Shown here: piece after piece, positions 17,192-26,291 of the stretch | Layout: every line of letters starts with the position of its first letter | How positions within the stretch are numbered: position 1 is the first letter of the stretch | From: Geodermatophilus dictyosporus | GTDB taxonomy: Bacteria > Actinomycetota > Actinomycetes > Mycobacteriales > Geodermatophilaceae | Direction of reading: 5' to 3' | DNA: 64,000 bases | NCBI RefSeq assembly: GCF_900115505.1 | Contig: NZ_FOWQ01000003.1 | Span: 186,001-250,000, forward strand | Made by a program: the position numbers and the translations under genes | Notes under the pieces: model-generated | What the model saw: only the letters and a program-made list of their open reading frames with translations | Database searches by the model: none | What the model was told of the DNA's origin: nothing

Positions 17192-18514
17192 TCAGCCGGT
17201 GCGCACCCTGCCCCGGCGCGCCCAGGGCAGGTCCGCCGGCCGGTCGCTCGCACCGATCCCGGACAGCAGCCACACGATGTACGCCGTCTGCGGCTGCAGC
17301 AGGGCGCCGGAGAGCAGGAGCGCCATGAACACCATGGTCGCGGGCACGACGCGCCAGGGTGCCCGGTCCACCACGGCCAGCACCAGGAAGACGAGGAACA
17401 GTCCGCCCGCGAGGATCCCGTACTCGAGGGCGAGCTTCGGCAGCACCGAGTAGTTGACGTCGACGCCGCCGTTGTCGAGGCTGAGCAGGACGCGGGTGAC
17501 CGACCCGGGGCCGTTGCCCACCAGGAAGCGGATCGGTTCCTCCAGGAGCCCGTTCCAGACCTCGTCGAACGGCGCCACGAAGCGGGAGTACCCGCTGGTG
17601 TTCTCGTTGGTCAGCTCGTCGTCCCGAGCGAGGAAGTACTCGCCCACGGGGCTCTGGAGGATCACGACCGGGACCACGGCGGCGACCGCCACGTAGCCGA
17701 TCCGCAGCCGGTGCGGCGCGCGGAGCAGCAGCAGGACGCCCCCGACCCCCAGCATGACCAGGCCGGTCCCGGACACCGCGGCGCCCATGCCGGCGGCCAG
17801 GACGAGCAGCTTCCACGCCCGGACCCGGAGCATGATGCCGATGAGGATGGCCAGGGCGCAGAACTGCGAGAGGAAGGACGGCTCCAGCAGCACCACGCCG
17901 GTGGCCTTGCGGATCGGGTTGCCGTAGGTCAGCTCGTTGGTGAAGTTGTAGCCGGGCACGAGGTAGTCCCCGGGCACGAGCTCACCCAGGTGGTCCTCCC
18001 AGCTCCACACCCCGGCGAACTGGCTGGCGAGCTGGACGACCCCGACCACCGCGAGCACGAGCATGGTCCAGATGAAGGTGCGGCCCGCCCGGGCCACGAC
18101 GGCGGCGCCGTACGGATCGCGGACGCGCAGGACCCACGGGAGGTAGATCACGATGAGCAGCCACAGCGACGACATCGAGAAGTCGGCGCCCCAGCCCAGC
18201 CACGACACGGTCGCCGTGGTGAGCAGGACCGCGCTCACCGCGACGGTGTAGAGCCCGGCCCGGACCCGGCTGACCGTGAGCAGCCGGCCGGCCAGCGAGA
18301 CGCCCGCGAACGCGTAGGCCAACACGAGGGCGATCGAGACGGGCTCGTCGCCGACGGGGACACCGATCCGCTGCGTGACGACCAGCAGGACGACGAGCAC
18401 GGACACCAGGGTCAGGAACCAGTCGGGTGGCGTGTCCGGGCCCCGGCGGCGGGGCGCGTCGGCTCCCGTCACCGGCCGGTCGGCCGCTGCGGCCGGTCGC
18501 AGGGTCGAGGTCAC
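17192..18514 (-). CDS. Wzy-like polysaccharide polymerase / O-antigen ligase family membrane protein
   Basis: A 440-residue protein with about 10-12 hydrophobic helices and one long periplasm-side loop, roughly residues 290-350. The loop contains DELTNENTSGYSRFVAP and the VGNGPGS motif, the RXGN/GxGxG-like loop seen in Wzy and WaaL relatives. Families of this type are very divergent, so the call rests on topology, the loop and the locus: it is the last gene of the leftward operon beginning with the chain-length regulator at 24022. The predicted role is to join lipid-linked repeats outside the membrane. The GTG start has GGAAGG about 11 bases upstream. Confidence 0.75.
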   Translation of the reverse strand: MTSTLRPAAAADRPVTGADAPRRRGPDTPPDWFLTLVSVLVVLLVVTQRIGVPVGDEPVSIALVLAYAFAGVSLAGRLLTVSRVRAGLYTVAVSAVLLTTATVSWLGWGADFSMSSLWLLIVIYLPWVLRVRDPYGAAVVARAGRTFIWTMLVLAVVGVVQLASQFAGVWSWEDHLGELVPGDYLVPGYNFTNELTYGNPIRKATGVVLLEPSFLSQFCALAILIGIMLRVRAWKLLVLAAGMGAAVSGTGLVMLGVGGVLLLLRAPHRLRIGYVAVAAVVPVVILQSPVGEYFLARDDELTNENTSGYSRFVAPFDEVWNGLLEEPIRFLVGNGPGSVTRVLLSLDNGGVDVNYSVLPKLALEYGILAGGLFLVFLVLAVVDRAPWRVVPATMVFMALLLSGALLQPQTAYIVWLLSGIGASDRPADLPWARRGRVRTG

Positions 18515-18565
18515 CGCGCGTCGATCCTTCCCTCGTGCCGACGTTCCTCTGGCGGGCGTGCGCGG

Positions 18566-19423
18566 TCAGAGGTGGAGATGGCGATGGCGCACGCTCCCTT
18601 GCAGCCGTCCCACACAGCCACCCAGCTGCCGGGCCACGATCACGAGGTCCTCGCGCCGCCGCGCTCCGGCCAGGAGCAGCAGCGGCCGGCCCCACCGCAG
18701 CAGGGCGCGGAGCTGGTCGCCCCGGGGGGGCAGCCCGCGGGACCGGTAGCGCCGGTGCAGCGCGGCCTCCCACGAGGCCCAGATCCTCGCCTGGCGGAAG
18801 GCGGGGCGGACCCCTGAGCGCAGCCGGTAGGAGACCCGGGCGCCCGGCACGAAGGTGAGCCGCGCATCGGCGTCCAGCTGGGCCCGCCAGCTGAAGTCGG
18901 TGTCCTCGCAGATCGGGTAGTCGCCGTCGAAGCCGCCGAGCTCCTCGAAGGTCTCGCGCCGGACGCCGAGTGCCGCGCTGATCGACCAGGGCAGGAAGTC
19001 GTGGTAGGTCATCGGCCCCTCGGCCTGCATCGACCCCCAGCGCCGGGTCAGCTCGGGCGGGTTCAGCTCCTCCAGGTCGACGCCGGCGGCCACGAGCTCG
19101 CTGTCGTCGAGCGCGTCGCCCATCGCCGCCACGTACTCGGCGTTCACGACGTCGTCGTCGTCCAGGAAGAGGATCCCGGGGTACCGGGCCCGGTCGGCCC
19201 CGACGTTGCGGGCGAACCCGGGGAGCGCCTGCGTGCGGTCCTCCACCAGCTCCAGCTGGGGAAGGCGGGCCCGCCAGCGCTCGACGACGGCGTCCACCGC
19301 ACCCGGCGGACCGTTGTTGACGACGACGAGCTGGGCCGGCGGACGGGTCTGGGCGGCCAGGGCCGCGAGCTGGTCGCCCAGCCACGGACCGCCCACCGTG
19401 GGGACGACCACGGTCACGTCCAC
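18566..19423 (-). CDS. glycosyltransferase family 2
   Basis: A 285-residue GT-A transferase. It has VDVTVVVPTVGGPWL at the start, LVVVNNGPPGAVDAV, the metal-binding FLDDDDVVNAEYV (DDDD in the DXD position), LGVRRETFEELGGFDG and the acidic CEDTDFSWRAQL that marks the catalytic base region. The C-terminal 80 residues are basic and may contact the membrane. GTG 19421-19423 overlaps the end of the GMC oxidoreductase gene by ten bases, placing it in the same operon; the frame stays open to 19537 but only through neighbouring coding sequence. Donor sugar unknown. Confidence 0.86.
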   Translation of the reverse strand: MDVTVVVPTVGGPWLGDQLAALAAQTRPPAQLVVVNNGPPGAVDAVVERWRARLPQLELVEDRTQALPGFARNVGADRARYPGILFLDDDDVVNAEYVAAMGDALDDSELVAAGVDLEELNPPELTRRWGSMQAEGPMTYHDFLPWSISAALGVRRETFEELGGFDGDYPICEDTDFSWRAQLDADARLTFVPGARVSYRLRSGVRPAFRQARIWASWEAALHRRYRSRGLPPRGDQLRALLRWGRPLLLLAGARRREDLVIVARQLGGCVGRLQGSVRHRHLHL

Positions 19424-20979
19424 GACGCCGCCCCCGCCGGTCGTGACTTCAGGTGGTCGGCCAGCCGGAGTGCCAGGGCGATGATGGTCAGCGTCGGGTT
19501 CGCGTAACCGCTGGTCGGGAACACGGAGGTGCCGCACACGTAGAGGCCCTCGAGTCCGTGGACGCGGCAGTCGCCGTCCACGACACCGGCCGCCGGGTCG
19601 TCGGACATCCGCGTCGTGCCGATGGGGTGGTAGGCGTCCTCGAACCCGCTGGTCCAGTCATCGGTGTCCAGCCACTCGTGGCCGGTGAGCTGGGCCAGGC
19701 CGAGCCGGCGGAACTCGGCGTCCAGGACCGAGACGAACACGCGGGCGGTGCGCCGCTCCAGCTCGGTGAGGCGCCAGTCGACGCGGGCCTTCGGCAGCCC
19801 CAGCGGGTCGAGCTCCGAGGACAGCGAGATCCGGCTGTCCGGGTTCGGCGCCTGCTCCAGGAGGATCTGCACCCGGGTGCGCTGCAGCGGGACGGCGCTC
19901 GGGCGTCCCCTCACGAACCGTCGGTAGGCCGCGACCGCCACGTCGTCCAGCTGTCCCACGGCGCCCCGGAGCTCCGCCCGCCCCAGGGAGCGCGGCCGGC
20001 GCCTCTCCTGCAGGGCGCTGGAGATCTCGCGCGCCGCGACGAGGCCGGGACTCTCCGCGCGGTCGTGGACCAGCGTCGCAATGGCGTTGAGCACCTGCTC
20101 CTCGCGCTGCACCCCCGACCCCAGCCGGATGCGCGGGACGTAGCGGACCTTCCCCCTGCCGAGCCGGCCGTAGAACTCCTGGAGCGCCGCCGACCGGTCC
20201 GTGGCGAGGTCGATCCACAGGGTCGGGTGTTCCTGCAGGTACCGGCCGACGGCGTCGTTGCGCTCCCCGACCCCGGAGAGCAGCAGCAGCCGGGCGTTCT
20301 CGATGCCGCCGCCGCACAGCACGGTGGCCCGGGCCCGCACCCGGCCGGTGCGACCCGCGAGGGACCGGATCGCGAGCTCTCCGGCCGTGCCGGCGGTGCC
20401 CGGGTCGACGCGGCACACGGAGGCGTGCAGGAGGACCCGGACGTTGCTCGACCGCTCGAAGTCCCCCCGGTAGAACGCGCCGACGTCCGGGTGGCTGCTG
20501 TACATGGACGACCGGTGCTCGAGGCGGTCGGTCCCGAACGGCGGCGGGACGAGCCCGTACCGCCGCCACGCCTGCTCGTCGCACTCCTCGGGCGGGATGC
20601 CGAGCCAGGTCGCGGCCCGGCGGTAGTACGGGTCGAGGTGCTCCCGGTCGAAGGGCCACCCGCTGTCCGGGACCCAGTCCCTGGCCTCGAGGTCGGAACG
20701 GTCCAGCCGGATGCACTGGCCGGGCCAGACGGTCCCGGTGCCGCCGAACGTGCGGGCCCGGCCCTCGAGGAGGGAGAAGGGCAGGCCGACGGTCTCGCCG
20801 CCGTTGAGCTCGTCCGCCGCGGACCCGGCGTCGAGCCCCCCGCTCTCGAGCACCAGGACCTGTGTCCCCGTGCCGGTGAACTCTCGTGCGATGGCCAGGC
20901 CTGCGGGGCCCGCGCCCACGATGCAGAGATCAGCGGTCAGCTCTGCGTCGACGGCGGGATCGCGGAAGTCCTCGATCAT
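19414..20979 (-). CDS. GMC-type FAD-dependent oxidoreductase
   Basis: A 521-residue flavoenzyme. The N-terminal ADLCIVGAGPAGLAIARE is the FAD-binding GxGxxG, VLVLESGG closes the first Rossmann unit, and TVLCGGGIENARLLLLSG is a mid-protein FAD motif. The C-terminal domain has YHPIGTTRM (catalytic histidine region) and GLYVCGTSVFPTSGYANPT, as in glucose-methanol-choline oxidoreductases. It would oxidise an alcohol group, plausibly on a sugar or polyol. Start ATG 20977-20979 overlaps the stop of the upstream phosphodiesterase-like gene by four bases. Its presence inside a polymerase/flippase-type operon suggests a glycan or glycan-precursor substrate, which is inference. Confidence 0.87.
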   Translation of the reverse strand: MIEDFRDPAVDAELTADLCIVGAGPAGLAIAREFTGTGTQVLVLESGGLDAGSAADELNGGETVGLPFSLLEGRARTFGGTGTVWPGQCIRLDRSDLEARDWVPDSGWPFDREHLDPYYRRAATWLGIPPEECDEQAWRRYGLVPPPFGTDRLEHRSSMYSSHPDVGAFYRGDFERSSNVRVLLHASVCRVDPGTAGTAGELAIRSLAGRTGRVRARATVLCGGGIENARLLLLSGVGERNDAVGRYLQEHPTLWIDLATDRSAALQEFYGRLGRGKVRYVPRIRLGSGVQREEQVLNAIATLVHDRAESPGLVAAREISSALQERRRPRSLGRAELRGAVGQLDDVAVAAYRRFVRGRPSAVPLQRTRVQILLEQAPNPDSRISLSSELDPLGLPKARVDWRLTELERRTARVFVSVLDAEFRRLGLAQLTGHEWLDTDDWTSGFEDAYHPIGTTRMSDDPAAGVVDGDCRVHGLEGLYVCGTSVFPTSGYANPTLTIIALALRLADHLKSRPAGAASWT

Positions 20980-22439
20980 CGACCAAGCGCGCCGAGGACG
21001 TACCGGTGCAGGTCCACCCCGTCGACGACGTCACCGCTCACCGCGGCCGCCGCGGGGCCGCTGGTGATGCAGAAGCCGTCCCACGCGTGCTGGCCGGTCT
21101 GCTCCCGGCGGATGTTGGGGATCTCGACACCGTCGACACACGACGGGGACTCGAAGGCCGCCTGGCTCCAGTGCACGACGAGGTCGGGCAGTCCCGCTGC
21201 GTGGCGACCGCGCGGAGGCCGGACGACGTCCTGCACCACCTTGCGCCCGTCCACCGTGGTCAGTTCCCGCAGCGCTGCCTCGATCGTGTCGCAGGTCGGC
21301 GCGTACTCCTCCGGCGGGACGATGCCCTGCGACTCCCGACCGGACAGGTTGATGCGCACGAGACCGTACTGCTCGATGGGTAGCGCGAAGGCCCGCGTGC
21401 GGGACCAGTCGTAGGCGGGCAGGAGCTTGCTCTTGCCCCACTGGCTGCGCCGGGCCAGCGGTACGGACCTGCGGTACAGGTCGCGGAGCACGGCGGGCAT
21501 GCGCTCCTTGACCGCCGCGAGCACCGCCCGCCGGTCCAGCCGCTCCTCCACGTGGGTCATGCCGAGCCCGTCGAGCAGCGGCTCGAGCACGGGCGGCAGG
21601 CCGCGGGACGGCGCCATCCCGTGCAGGGCGAACACCATGACGGTGGTCTCGGGACCCGCGGCCTCCACCAGACGGCCGATCTGGCGGTCCATCTCCTTGT
21701 AGAGGTCGACCAGCGTGCGCTCGGGCAGCGCGGCCGGGGCGAGGTCGGCGTACATCGGCAGCTCGGGCTCGACGGTGTGCCACAGGAAGTGGCCGGCGTG
21801 GTGGGACTCCTCGAACACGACGAGGGTCAGGTCCGGTTGCTCCTGGGTGATCAGGCGGTGCGCGAGGTCGCCCCGGAGACGGACACCGTGGATGCACTCG
21901 TCCAGGAAGGGCCCCACCTCCGACGGCTCCACCGGCACCGTCGCCAGCGGGTCGGTGAAGGGGTGGGTGGCGAACTGCGACACGTCCCGGGTGACCCCCG
22001 CCGGGGACGTGCTCACCCGTCCGTCGACGCGGGAGTGCGACCCCCACTCGTGGACCTCGAAGCCGGTGGGCAGCCCGAGGAACGGGGCGAACGGGACGTC
22101 CATGACGCCCACGGTCACCCCGTCCTCGCTCAGCGACTTCCAGAACGGCGTCAGGCGGCTCTCGTCGGTGTAGGCCAGGGCCATCTGGGCGGGGTCCCAG
22201 TTCCAGATCGAGTACTGCCCGTGGTCGCACGCCTGGCAGCCGGTGGAGAAGTTCGGCCACACCGACCCGCTGCTGAACATCGTCGGAGACGTCAGCCGGC
22301 TCCAGGAGCCGCGGTCGAGGAGTGCCTTCGACGCAGGCATCTCCCCGGCCTCGATCAGCCTCCTGACCAGGGTCGACTCGGCTGCGTCGAGGCCGATGGC
22401 CAGGACACGGCCGGGGCGGGGCAGGGTGCTCTCGTCCAC
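20976..22439 (-). CDS. alkaline-phosphatase-superfamily enzyme (type I phosphodiesterase-like)
   Basis: A 487-residue protein of the phosphodiesterase/nucleotide pyrophosphatase type, apparently cytoplasmic (no signal peptide). It has VLAIGLDAAESTLV with the first metal aspartate, SRLTSPTMFSSGSVWPNF where the nucleophile should lie, VVFEESHHAGHFLWH and VFALHGMAPSRG with histidines in metal-binding positions. Such proteins hydrolyse or transfer phosphodiesters, so it might add or remove a phosphoglycerol- or nucleotide-type group on the glycan; this is a guess from family and place. GTG 22437-22439 has GGAAGG seven bases upstream. It is the second gene of the operon, 53 bases after the Wzz-like gene. 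Confidence 0.8.
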   Translation of the reverse strand: MDESTLPRPGRVLAIGLDAAESTLVRRLIEAGEMPASKALLDRGSWSRLTSPTMFSSGSVWPNFSTGCQACDHGQYSIWNWDPAQMALAYTDESRLTPFWKSLSEDGVTVGVMDVPFAPFLGLPTGFEVHEWGSHSRVDGRVSTSPAGVTRDVSQFATHPFTDPLATVPVEPSEVGPFLDECIHGVRLRGDLAHRLITQEQPDLTLVVFEESHHAGHFLWHTVEPELPMYADLAPAALPERTLVDLYKEMDRQIGRLVEAAGPETTVMVFALHGMAPSRGLPPVLEPLLDGLGMTHVEERLDRRAVLAAVKERMPAVLRDLYRRSVPLARRSQWGKSKLLPAYDWSRTRAFALPIEQYGLVRINLSGRESQGIVPPEEYAPTCDTIEAALRELTTVDGRKVVQDVVRPPRGRHAAGLPDLVVHWSQAAFESPSCVDGVEIPNIRREQTGQHAWDGFCITSGPAAAAVSGDVVDGVDLHRYVLGALGR

Positions 22440-22492
22440 TGTGGAACCTTCCAGGGTCAGGTGCGTGTCGTCGGCCGTCCGGGCGCCTCCGG

Positions 22493-24022
22493 TCAGGAGG
22501 ACCGGCCGGCCGTGACGGTGGGCTCGGTCGCGCCGGGATCCCTCTTGAGGACCGGCGGCAGCGGCGGCGTCGCCGTCCGGTCCGCGACGCCGGGGTCGGG
22601 ACCGGAGACCTCCCGCTCGGAGGACGGGAGCCAGGCGCGTCGGGTGACGAGGACGCCGGCGCACTCGCGGCCGGTCAGGGCCAGCTGCCGGCGGAAGTCC
22701 CGCAGGTCCTTGCCGCCGCGCGTCCCGCGGACCACGGCGACCACGGCCCCGACCTGGCCGAGGAGACCGAAGGCGGCGGGGTTGCCCTGCAGCGAACCGG
22801 CGTCGATGACGACGACGTCGACGGAGTCGAGCACCGGTGCGAGGAAGCGCTGGAGGACGTCGTCGGCGGCCACGACCGCACCGTTGACGTAGCCCACCCG
22901 GACGAGCCCGCCGGAGGGGGAGCCCAGTGACGGCACCCGGGGGAGCGCCCGCTCCAGGTCCCCGCCCTGGCCCAGGGACTCGATCGGCACGGTCGCCGCG
23001 GGCACGCCGGTGCGGTGCAGCAACCGGCCGTCGGGGTTGGCGTCGAGCAGGAGCACGGAGCGGCCCTGCGCCGCCGCCGCGGAGGCCAGCCCCAGGGCGG
23101 CGCTGGTGGCACTGCTGCCGCGACCCACGTCCGTCAGCAGGATCGTGGGGGAGCTCCCCTCGCGCAGCCGGTAGCGGATCGCCTGGAGCGCCATGGTGTA
23201 GACGGCGCGGCCGGGCTGGGTCGGGGTCGCCGAGGGCAGTGCCCGCACGGGGACCTCACCGAGCAGCGGCCCCCCGGCGTCGGCCGCCAGCTGGTCGGGC
23301 CCGGTCGGCCGGCGCCGGCTGCGCCAGCTCACCGCGAGCCCGGCGGACAGCAGGAAGGCCGCAGCAGCCGCGAGGTAGGCGTCGCGCTCGGGCGTGGGCG
23401 AGGAGGCCTCGGTGGGCACCGTCGCCGGCTGGATCACCTGGACCCCGTCGCCGAACGTCGCGGCGCGCGCACGGATCTCCAGCACCGCGGTGGGGTCGGA
23501 CGCGCTGGCCGCGGCCGCCTGGTCGGCGAGGAGGTTCACCTGCTCGGTGGTGAACAGCGCGTAGGCGGTCCCCACCGCGTCCGCGCGCCGGGCGGCCAGG
23601 CCCGGGTCCTCGGCCTCGGCGGTCACGTTGATGACGTCGCTCGGACCGAGCGGATCGGCCGAGATCTTGCCGCGGAGCTCCGTCCCGGGGATGCCGTCGT
23701 TGAGGACGAGGGCGGCCCGGTTGAGCACATCCACCGTGGTCATGATCTCGGCCTGGTTCTCGACGTAGCGGTCCGGGTTGCCGCCGCCGCCCCCGTCGAC
23801 CGGCGAGAAGTTCGTCGCGGAGGACAGCACGACCTGCGCGGTCGCCGAGTACACCGGGGTCCGCTCGGCGCTGCGCGTGTAGGCGACGTAGCCCACGATG
23901 AGGGTGATCAGCGCAACGGGGACGGCGGCGCGCAGGAGGAAGGGGAGCAGGCCCGACCCCGACCGCTGCCGGTCGTCGTCGGCGAAGTCGCCGGTGCTGG
24001 CGTGGTGCGGGCTCGTGGTCAT
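22493..24022 (-). CDS. Wzz/Cap-type chain-length protein fused to a degenerate tyrosine-kinase-like ATPase domain
   Basis: A 509-residue inner-membrane protein with TM1 at about 28-48, an external Wzz-like domain (YSATAQVVLSSATNF to about 210) and TM2 at about 215-235. A cytoplasmic domain resembling bacterial tyrosine kinases follows. That domain has the Walker-A' pattern LLLDANPDGR and a Walker-B-like VDVVVIDAG. However, the P-loop position reads TDVGRGSSATS and lacks GK[ST], and the tail has no tyrosine cluster, so autophosphorylation is doubtful. It would set polysaccharide chain length. ATG 24020 precedes the Thr/Ser-rich tail before TM1. It is the first gene of the 24022-17192 operon. 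Confidence 0.85.
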   Translation of the reverse strand: MTTSPHHASTGDFADDDRQRSGSGLLPFLLRAAVPVALITLIVGYVAYTRSAERTPVYSATAQVVLSSATNFSPVDGGGGGNPDRYVENQAEIMTTVDVLNRAALVLNDGIPGTELRGKISADPLGPSDVINVTAEAEDPGLAARRADAVGTAYALFTTEQVNLLADQAAAASASDPTAVLEIRARAATFGDGVQVIQPATVPTEASSPTPERDAYLAAAAAFLLSAGLAVSWRSRRRPTGPDQLAADAGGPLLGEVPVRALPSATPTQPGRAVYTMALQAIRYRLREGSSPTILLTDVGRGSSATSAALGLASAAAAQGRSVLLLDANPDGRLLHRTGVPAATVPIESLGQGGDLERALPRVPSLGSPSGGLVRVGYVNGAVVAADDVLQRFLAPVLDSVDVVVIDAGSLQGNPAAFGLLGQVGAVVAVVRGTRGGKDLRDFRRQLALTGRECAGVLVTRRAWLPSSEREVSGPDPGVADRTATPPLPPVLKRDPGATEPTVTAGRSS

Positions 24023-24513
24023 GCTCGACTTTCTGTCCTCGGGGCGGGAGAGGGTGTGGCGTGGCCGGGGCGCTGCACCGGGTGCAGCGCGTGCGGGCCC
24101 ACCGGCGGTCACGTGAGCGCTCCGGTGCTGCGGTTCAGCGTGCCGTGTCGCTGACCCCCCGGCTCGCTCCCCCGTGTTGGCCGGGAGCAGGTGCGAGGGC
24201 CGGAACACGATAGACGGGCGCCGGCCGGGCGTGCTGTCGGCGTGGGTCCCAGCACGGCAGGGGCACGCCTGCCGGCTGCTCGCGGACGAGCCCGCGGACG
24301 CCGGCGTGCGCGACCTCGGTCGGGCACGGTCCGGAGTCGATCGGCTTCCCCACGGCACCCATGCTGCACGATGGTCCGCGGCCCGACCAGGATCTTCGGT
24401 GGGATCGGGCCGCCCCGCCCGTCCGGGCGACGGCCGGGCGGGGGAAGCGGTCACCCGACCGGGGCAGGGTCGAGGCGTCCGTCACACCCGGGAGTCCGTG
24501 CGGCGGGGCGGTG
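24023..24513. other. 491-base intergenic region with inverted repeat, probable promoter of the chain-length operon
   Basis: No supportable gene is present. A perfect 9-bp inverted repeat (GCGCTGCAC / GTGCAGCGC, 3-base spacer) lies at 24070-24090, about 50 bases before the leftward ATG. It could be an operator or a 5'-leader hairpin of the operon. The rest is plain GC-rich sequence separating it from the end of the PHP gene. Confidence 0.45.
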
Positions 24514-25566
24514 TCAGCGTCCGGTCCACCCGAGCAGTTCGTCCACCGGCCAGCTGTTGACCACCCGGTCGGGGTCCACTCCCGTCTCGACGGCGCGCTC
24601 GCAGCCGTTGCCCTGCCAGTCGAGCTGGCCCGGGGCGTGCGCGTCGGTGTCGATGGCGAAGGTGCAGCCGAACTCGACGGCGAGGGCGAGCAGCCGCAGC
24701 GGCGGGTCCAGCCGCTCCGGCCGGGAGTTGATCTCCACCGCGGTCCCGTGCTCGACGCAGGCGGAGAAGACGGCCTCGGCGTCGAAGGCGCTCTCCGGGC
24801 GCGGGCGCTGCCGCCGTCCCTCCCGCTGCTCGCGGGGGATGAGCAGCCGGCCGGTGCAGTGCCCGAGGACGTCGGTGTGCGGGTTCCCGACGGCGGCGAG
24901 CATCCGCTCGGTCATCGCTGCCGACTCGGCGCGCAGGTCGGAGTGGACGCTGGCCACCACGACGTCGAGGCGGTCGAGCAGCTCGTCGGTCTGGTCGAGG
25001 CTGCCGTCGAGGTGGATGTCGCACTCGATGCCGGTGAGGATCCGGAAGGGGCGCAGCTCCTCGTTGAGCCCGGCGACCACCTCGAGCTGGCGCTCCAGCC
25101 GCTCGGCGCTCAGCCCGTTGGCCACCGTCAGGCGCGGCGAGTGGTCGGTCAGCGCCATGTACTCGTGGCCCAGCGCGATCGCCGCCTCGGCCATCTCGCG
25201 GATCGGGCTGCCGCCGTCGGACCAGTCCGAGTGCGTGTGCAGGTCGCCGCGGAGGGTGGCGCGGAACTCGGCGACGTCGTCGGCGAGCGGCACGAGCTCG
25301 GCGTGGGCCTCCTCGAGCCGGGCGAGGTACTCCGGGACCTCGCCGGCGTGCGCCTGCACGATCGCCGCGCCGGTCTTGGGGCCGATGCCGCGCAGGTCGG
25401 TGAGCGTGCGCGTGCGGATCCGCCGGTCGAGCTCCTCGGGGCCGATGGTGTCCACGACCGCGGCCGCCGTGCGGAACGCGGCGACCCGGTGGGTGGGCTC
25501 GCGGGCGCGCTCCAGGAGGAAGGCGATCCTCCGGAGCGCGGCCGCGGGCGGGAGCGGCGTGGTCAG
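24514..25566 (-). CDS. PHP-domain phosphoesterase with N-terminal helix-hairpin-helix (PolX C-terminal type)
   Basis: A 350-residue protein. The N-terminal third has DLRGIGPKTGAAIVQ, a helix-hairpin-helix DNA-contact motif. The rest is a PHP domain with the metal ligands of LRGDLHTHSDWSDGG, HTDVLGHCTGR, VEINSRPERLDPP and IDTDAHAPG. This is the layout of the 3' half of PolX without its polymerase domain. It is a likely phosphoesterase or 3'-exonuclease, perhaps in DNA repair, though histidinol-phosphatase-like activity is also possible. No ATG/GTG fits the N-terminus. A CTG at 25564-25566 overlaps the preceding TGA and follows AGGAAGG by four bases, so it is taken as a coupled start. Confidence 0.8.
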   Translation of the reverse strand: MTTPLPPAAALRRIAFLLERAREPTHRVAAFRTAAAVVDTIGPEELDRRIRTRTLTDLRGIGPKTGAAIVQAHAGEVPEYLARLEEAHAELVPLADDVAEFRATLRGDLHTHSDWSDGGSPIREMAEAAIALGHEYMALTDHSPRLTVANGLSAERLERQLEVVAGLNEELRPFRILTGIECDIHLDGSLDQTDELLDRLDVVVASVHSDLRAESAAMTERMLAAVGNPHTDVLGHCTGRLLIPREQREGRRQRPRPESAFDAEAVFSACVEHGTAVEINSRPERLDPPLRLLALAVEFGCTFAIDTDAHAPGQLDWQGNGCERAVETGVDPDRVVNSWPVDELLGWTGR

Positions 25567-26108
25567 CTGGCCTTCCTGAGCTGCTTCTGGGTGCGCTTCT
25601 CGGCCTTGGCGGCCCGCTTCTGCGCCTGCTCGATGCTCCGCTCGGTGGCCGTGGAGGCGCGCTTGGCGGCGCGGCGGGCGCGGTAGCCGACCGATGGCCG
25701 GCCCTCGGTGTCGACGGCGGCGATCAGCAGCCCGCCGAGCAGGCCGGCGTTCTTGAGGAAGTTCGACAGCTGGCCGAAGCGCTCCTCGGGGTCCTCGTGC
25801 TCCCAGAACCGGTGGCCGGCCAGCGTGGTCGGCACGATGCTGGCCGCCATCACCAGCGCGGACAGCCGCGGCAGCTTGCCCAGCGCGAACAGCGAGCCGG
25901 CGCCGACCTTGATCGCGGCGTCGGCCTTCACCCACTGCTCGACGTCGCGGGGGACCTGGACGGGCAGCTGCTCGTCCGCCGCCCGGGCGATCTGGTCGAC
26001 GACCGGCCGCGCGCCCGGCACCCGCGTCTGCGGGTTGCGCAGGGTGTCGATGCCGCCGTAGACGAACGACGCTGCGAGCAGGGGCCGGGCGATCCGGCGG
26101 ACCAACAT
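25563..26108 (-). CDS. DoxX-family membrane protein
   Basis: A 181-residue protein with four hydrophobic segments, starting VRRIARPLLAASFVYGGIDTLRNP, then AIKVGAGSLFALGKLPRLSALVMAASIVPTTL and NFLKNAGLLGGLLIAAVD. This is the DoxX/quinol-oxidase-subunit-like pattern common in actinobacteria. A basic tail of about 35 residues (RRAAKRASTATERS onwards) follows the last helix and is predicted cytoplasmic. ATG 26106-26108 has GGAAGAGG six bases upstream. Its stop overlaps the start of the PHP gene, so the two are cotranscribed. No enzymatic role can be assigned. Confidence 0.85.
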   Translation of the reverse strand: MLVRRIARPLLAASFVYGGIDTLRNPQTRVPGARPVVDQIARAADEQLPVQVPRDVEQWVKADAAIKVGAGSLFALGKLPRLSALVMAASIVPTTLAGHRFWEHEDPEERFGQLSNFLKNAGLLGGLLIAAVDTEGRPSVGYRARRAAKRASTATERSIEQAQKRAAKAEKRTQKQLRKAS

Positions 26109-26291
26109 GGAGGACCTCTTCCGTCGGTGGACGTGTGCGGTGCGGTGTCCTGTTGCCCGTCGAGCGGCGCGGGACACCCTGACCGGGACCGTAGTGATCC
26201 ACGCGGTGCCCCGCCCGTCCAACGCCGCCGCAGGCTGCTGGCGACCTGCCGGCGGGTGACCCTGCCGGGCTCGGCCGGTCGGCGCGGGTCC

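Noticed and set aside
19453..21414. 653-codon plus-strand frame over the GMC and phosphodiesterase genes
   Set aside because: Shadow of high-GC third positions; no domain recognised, while the minus strand encodes clear enzymes.
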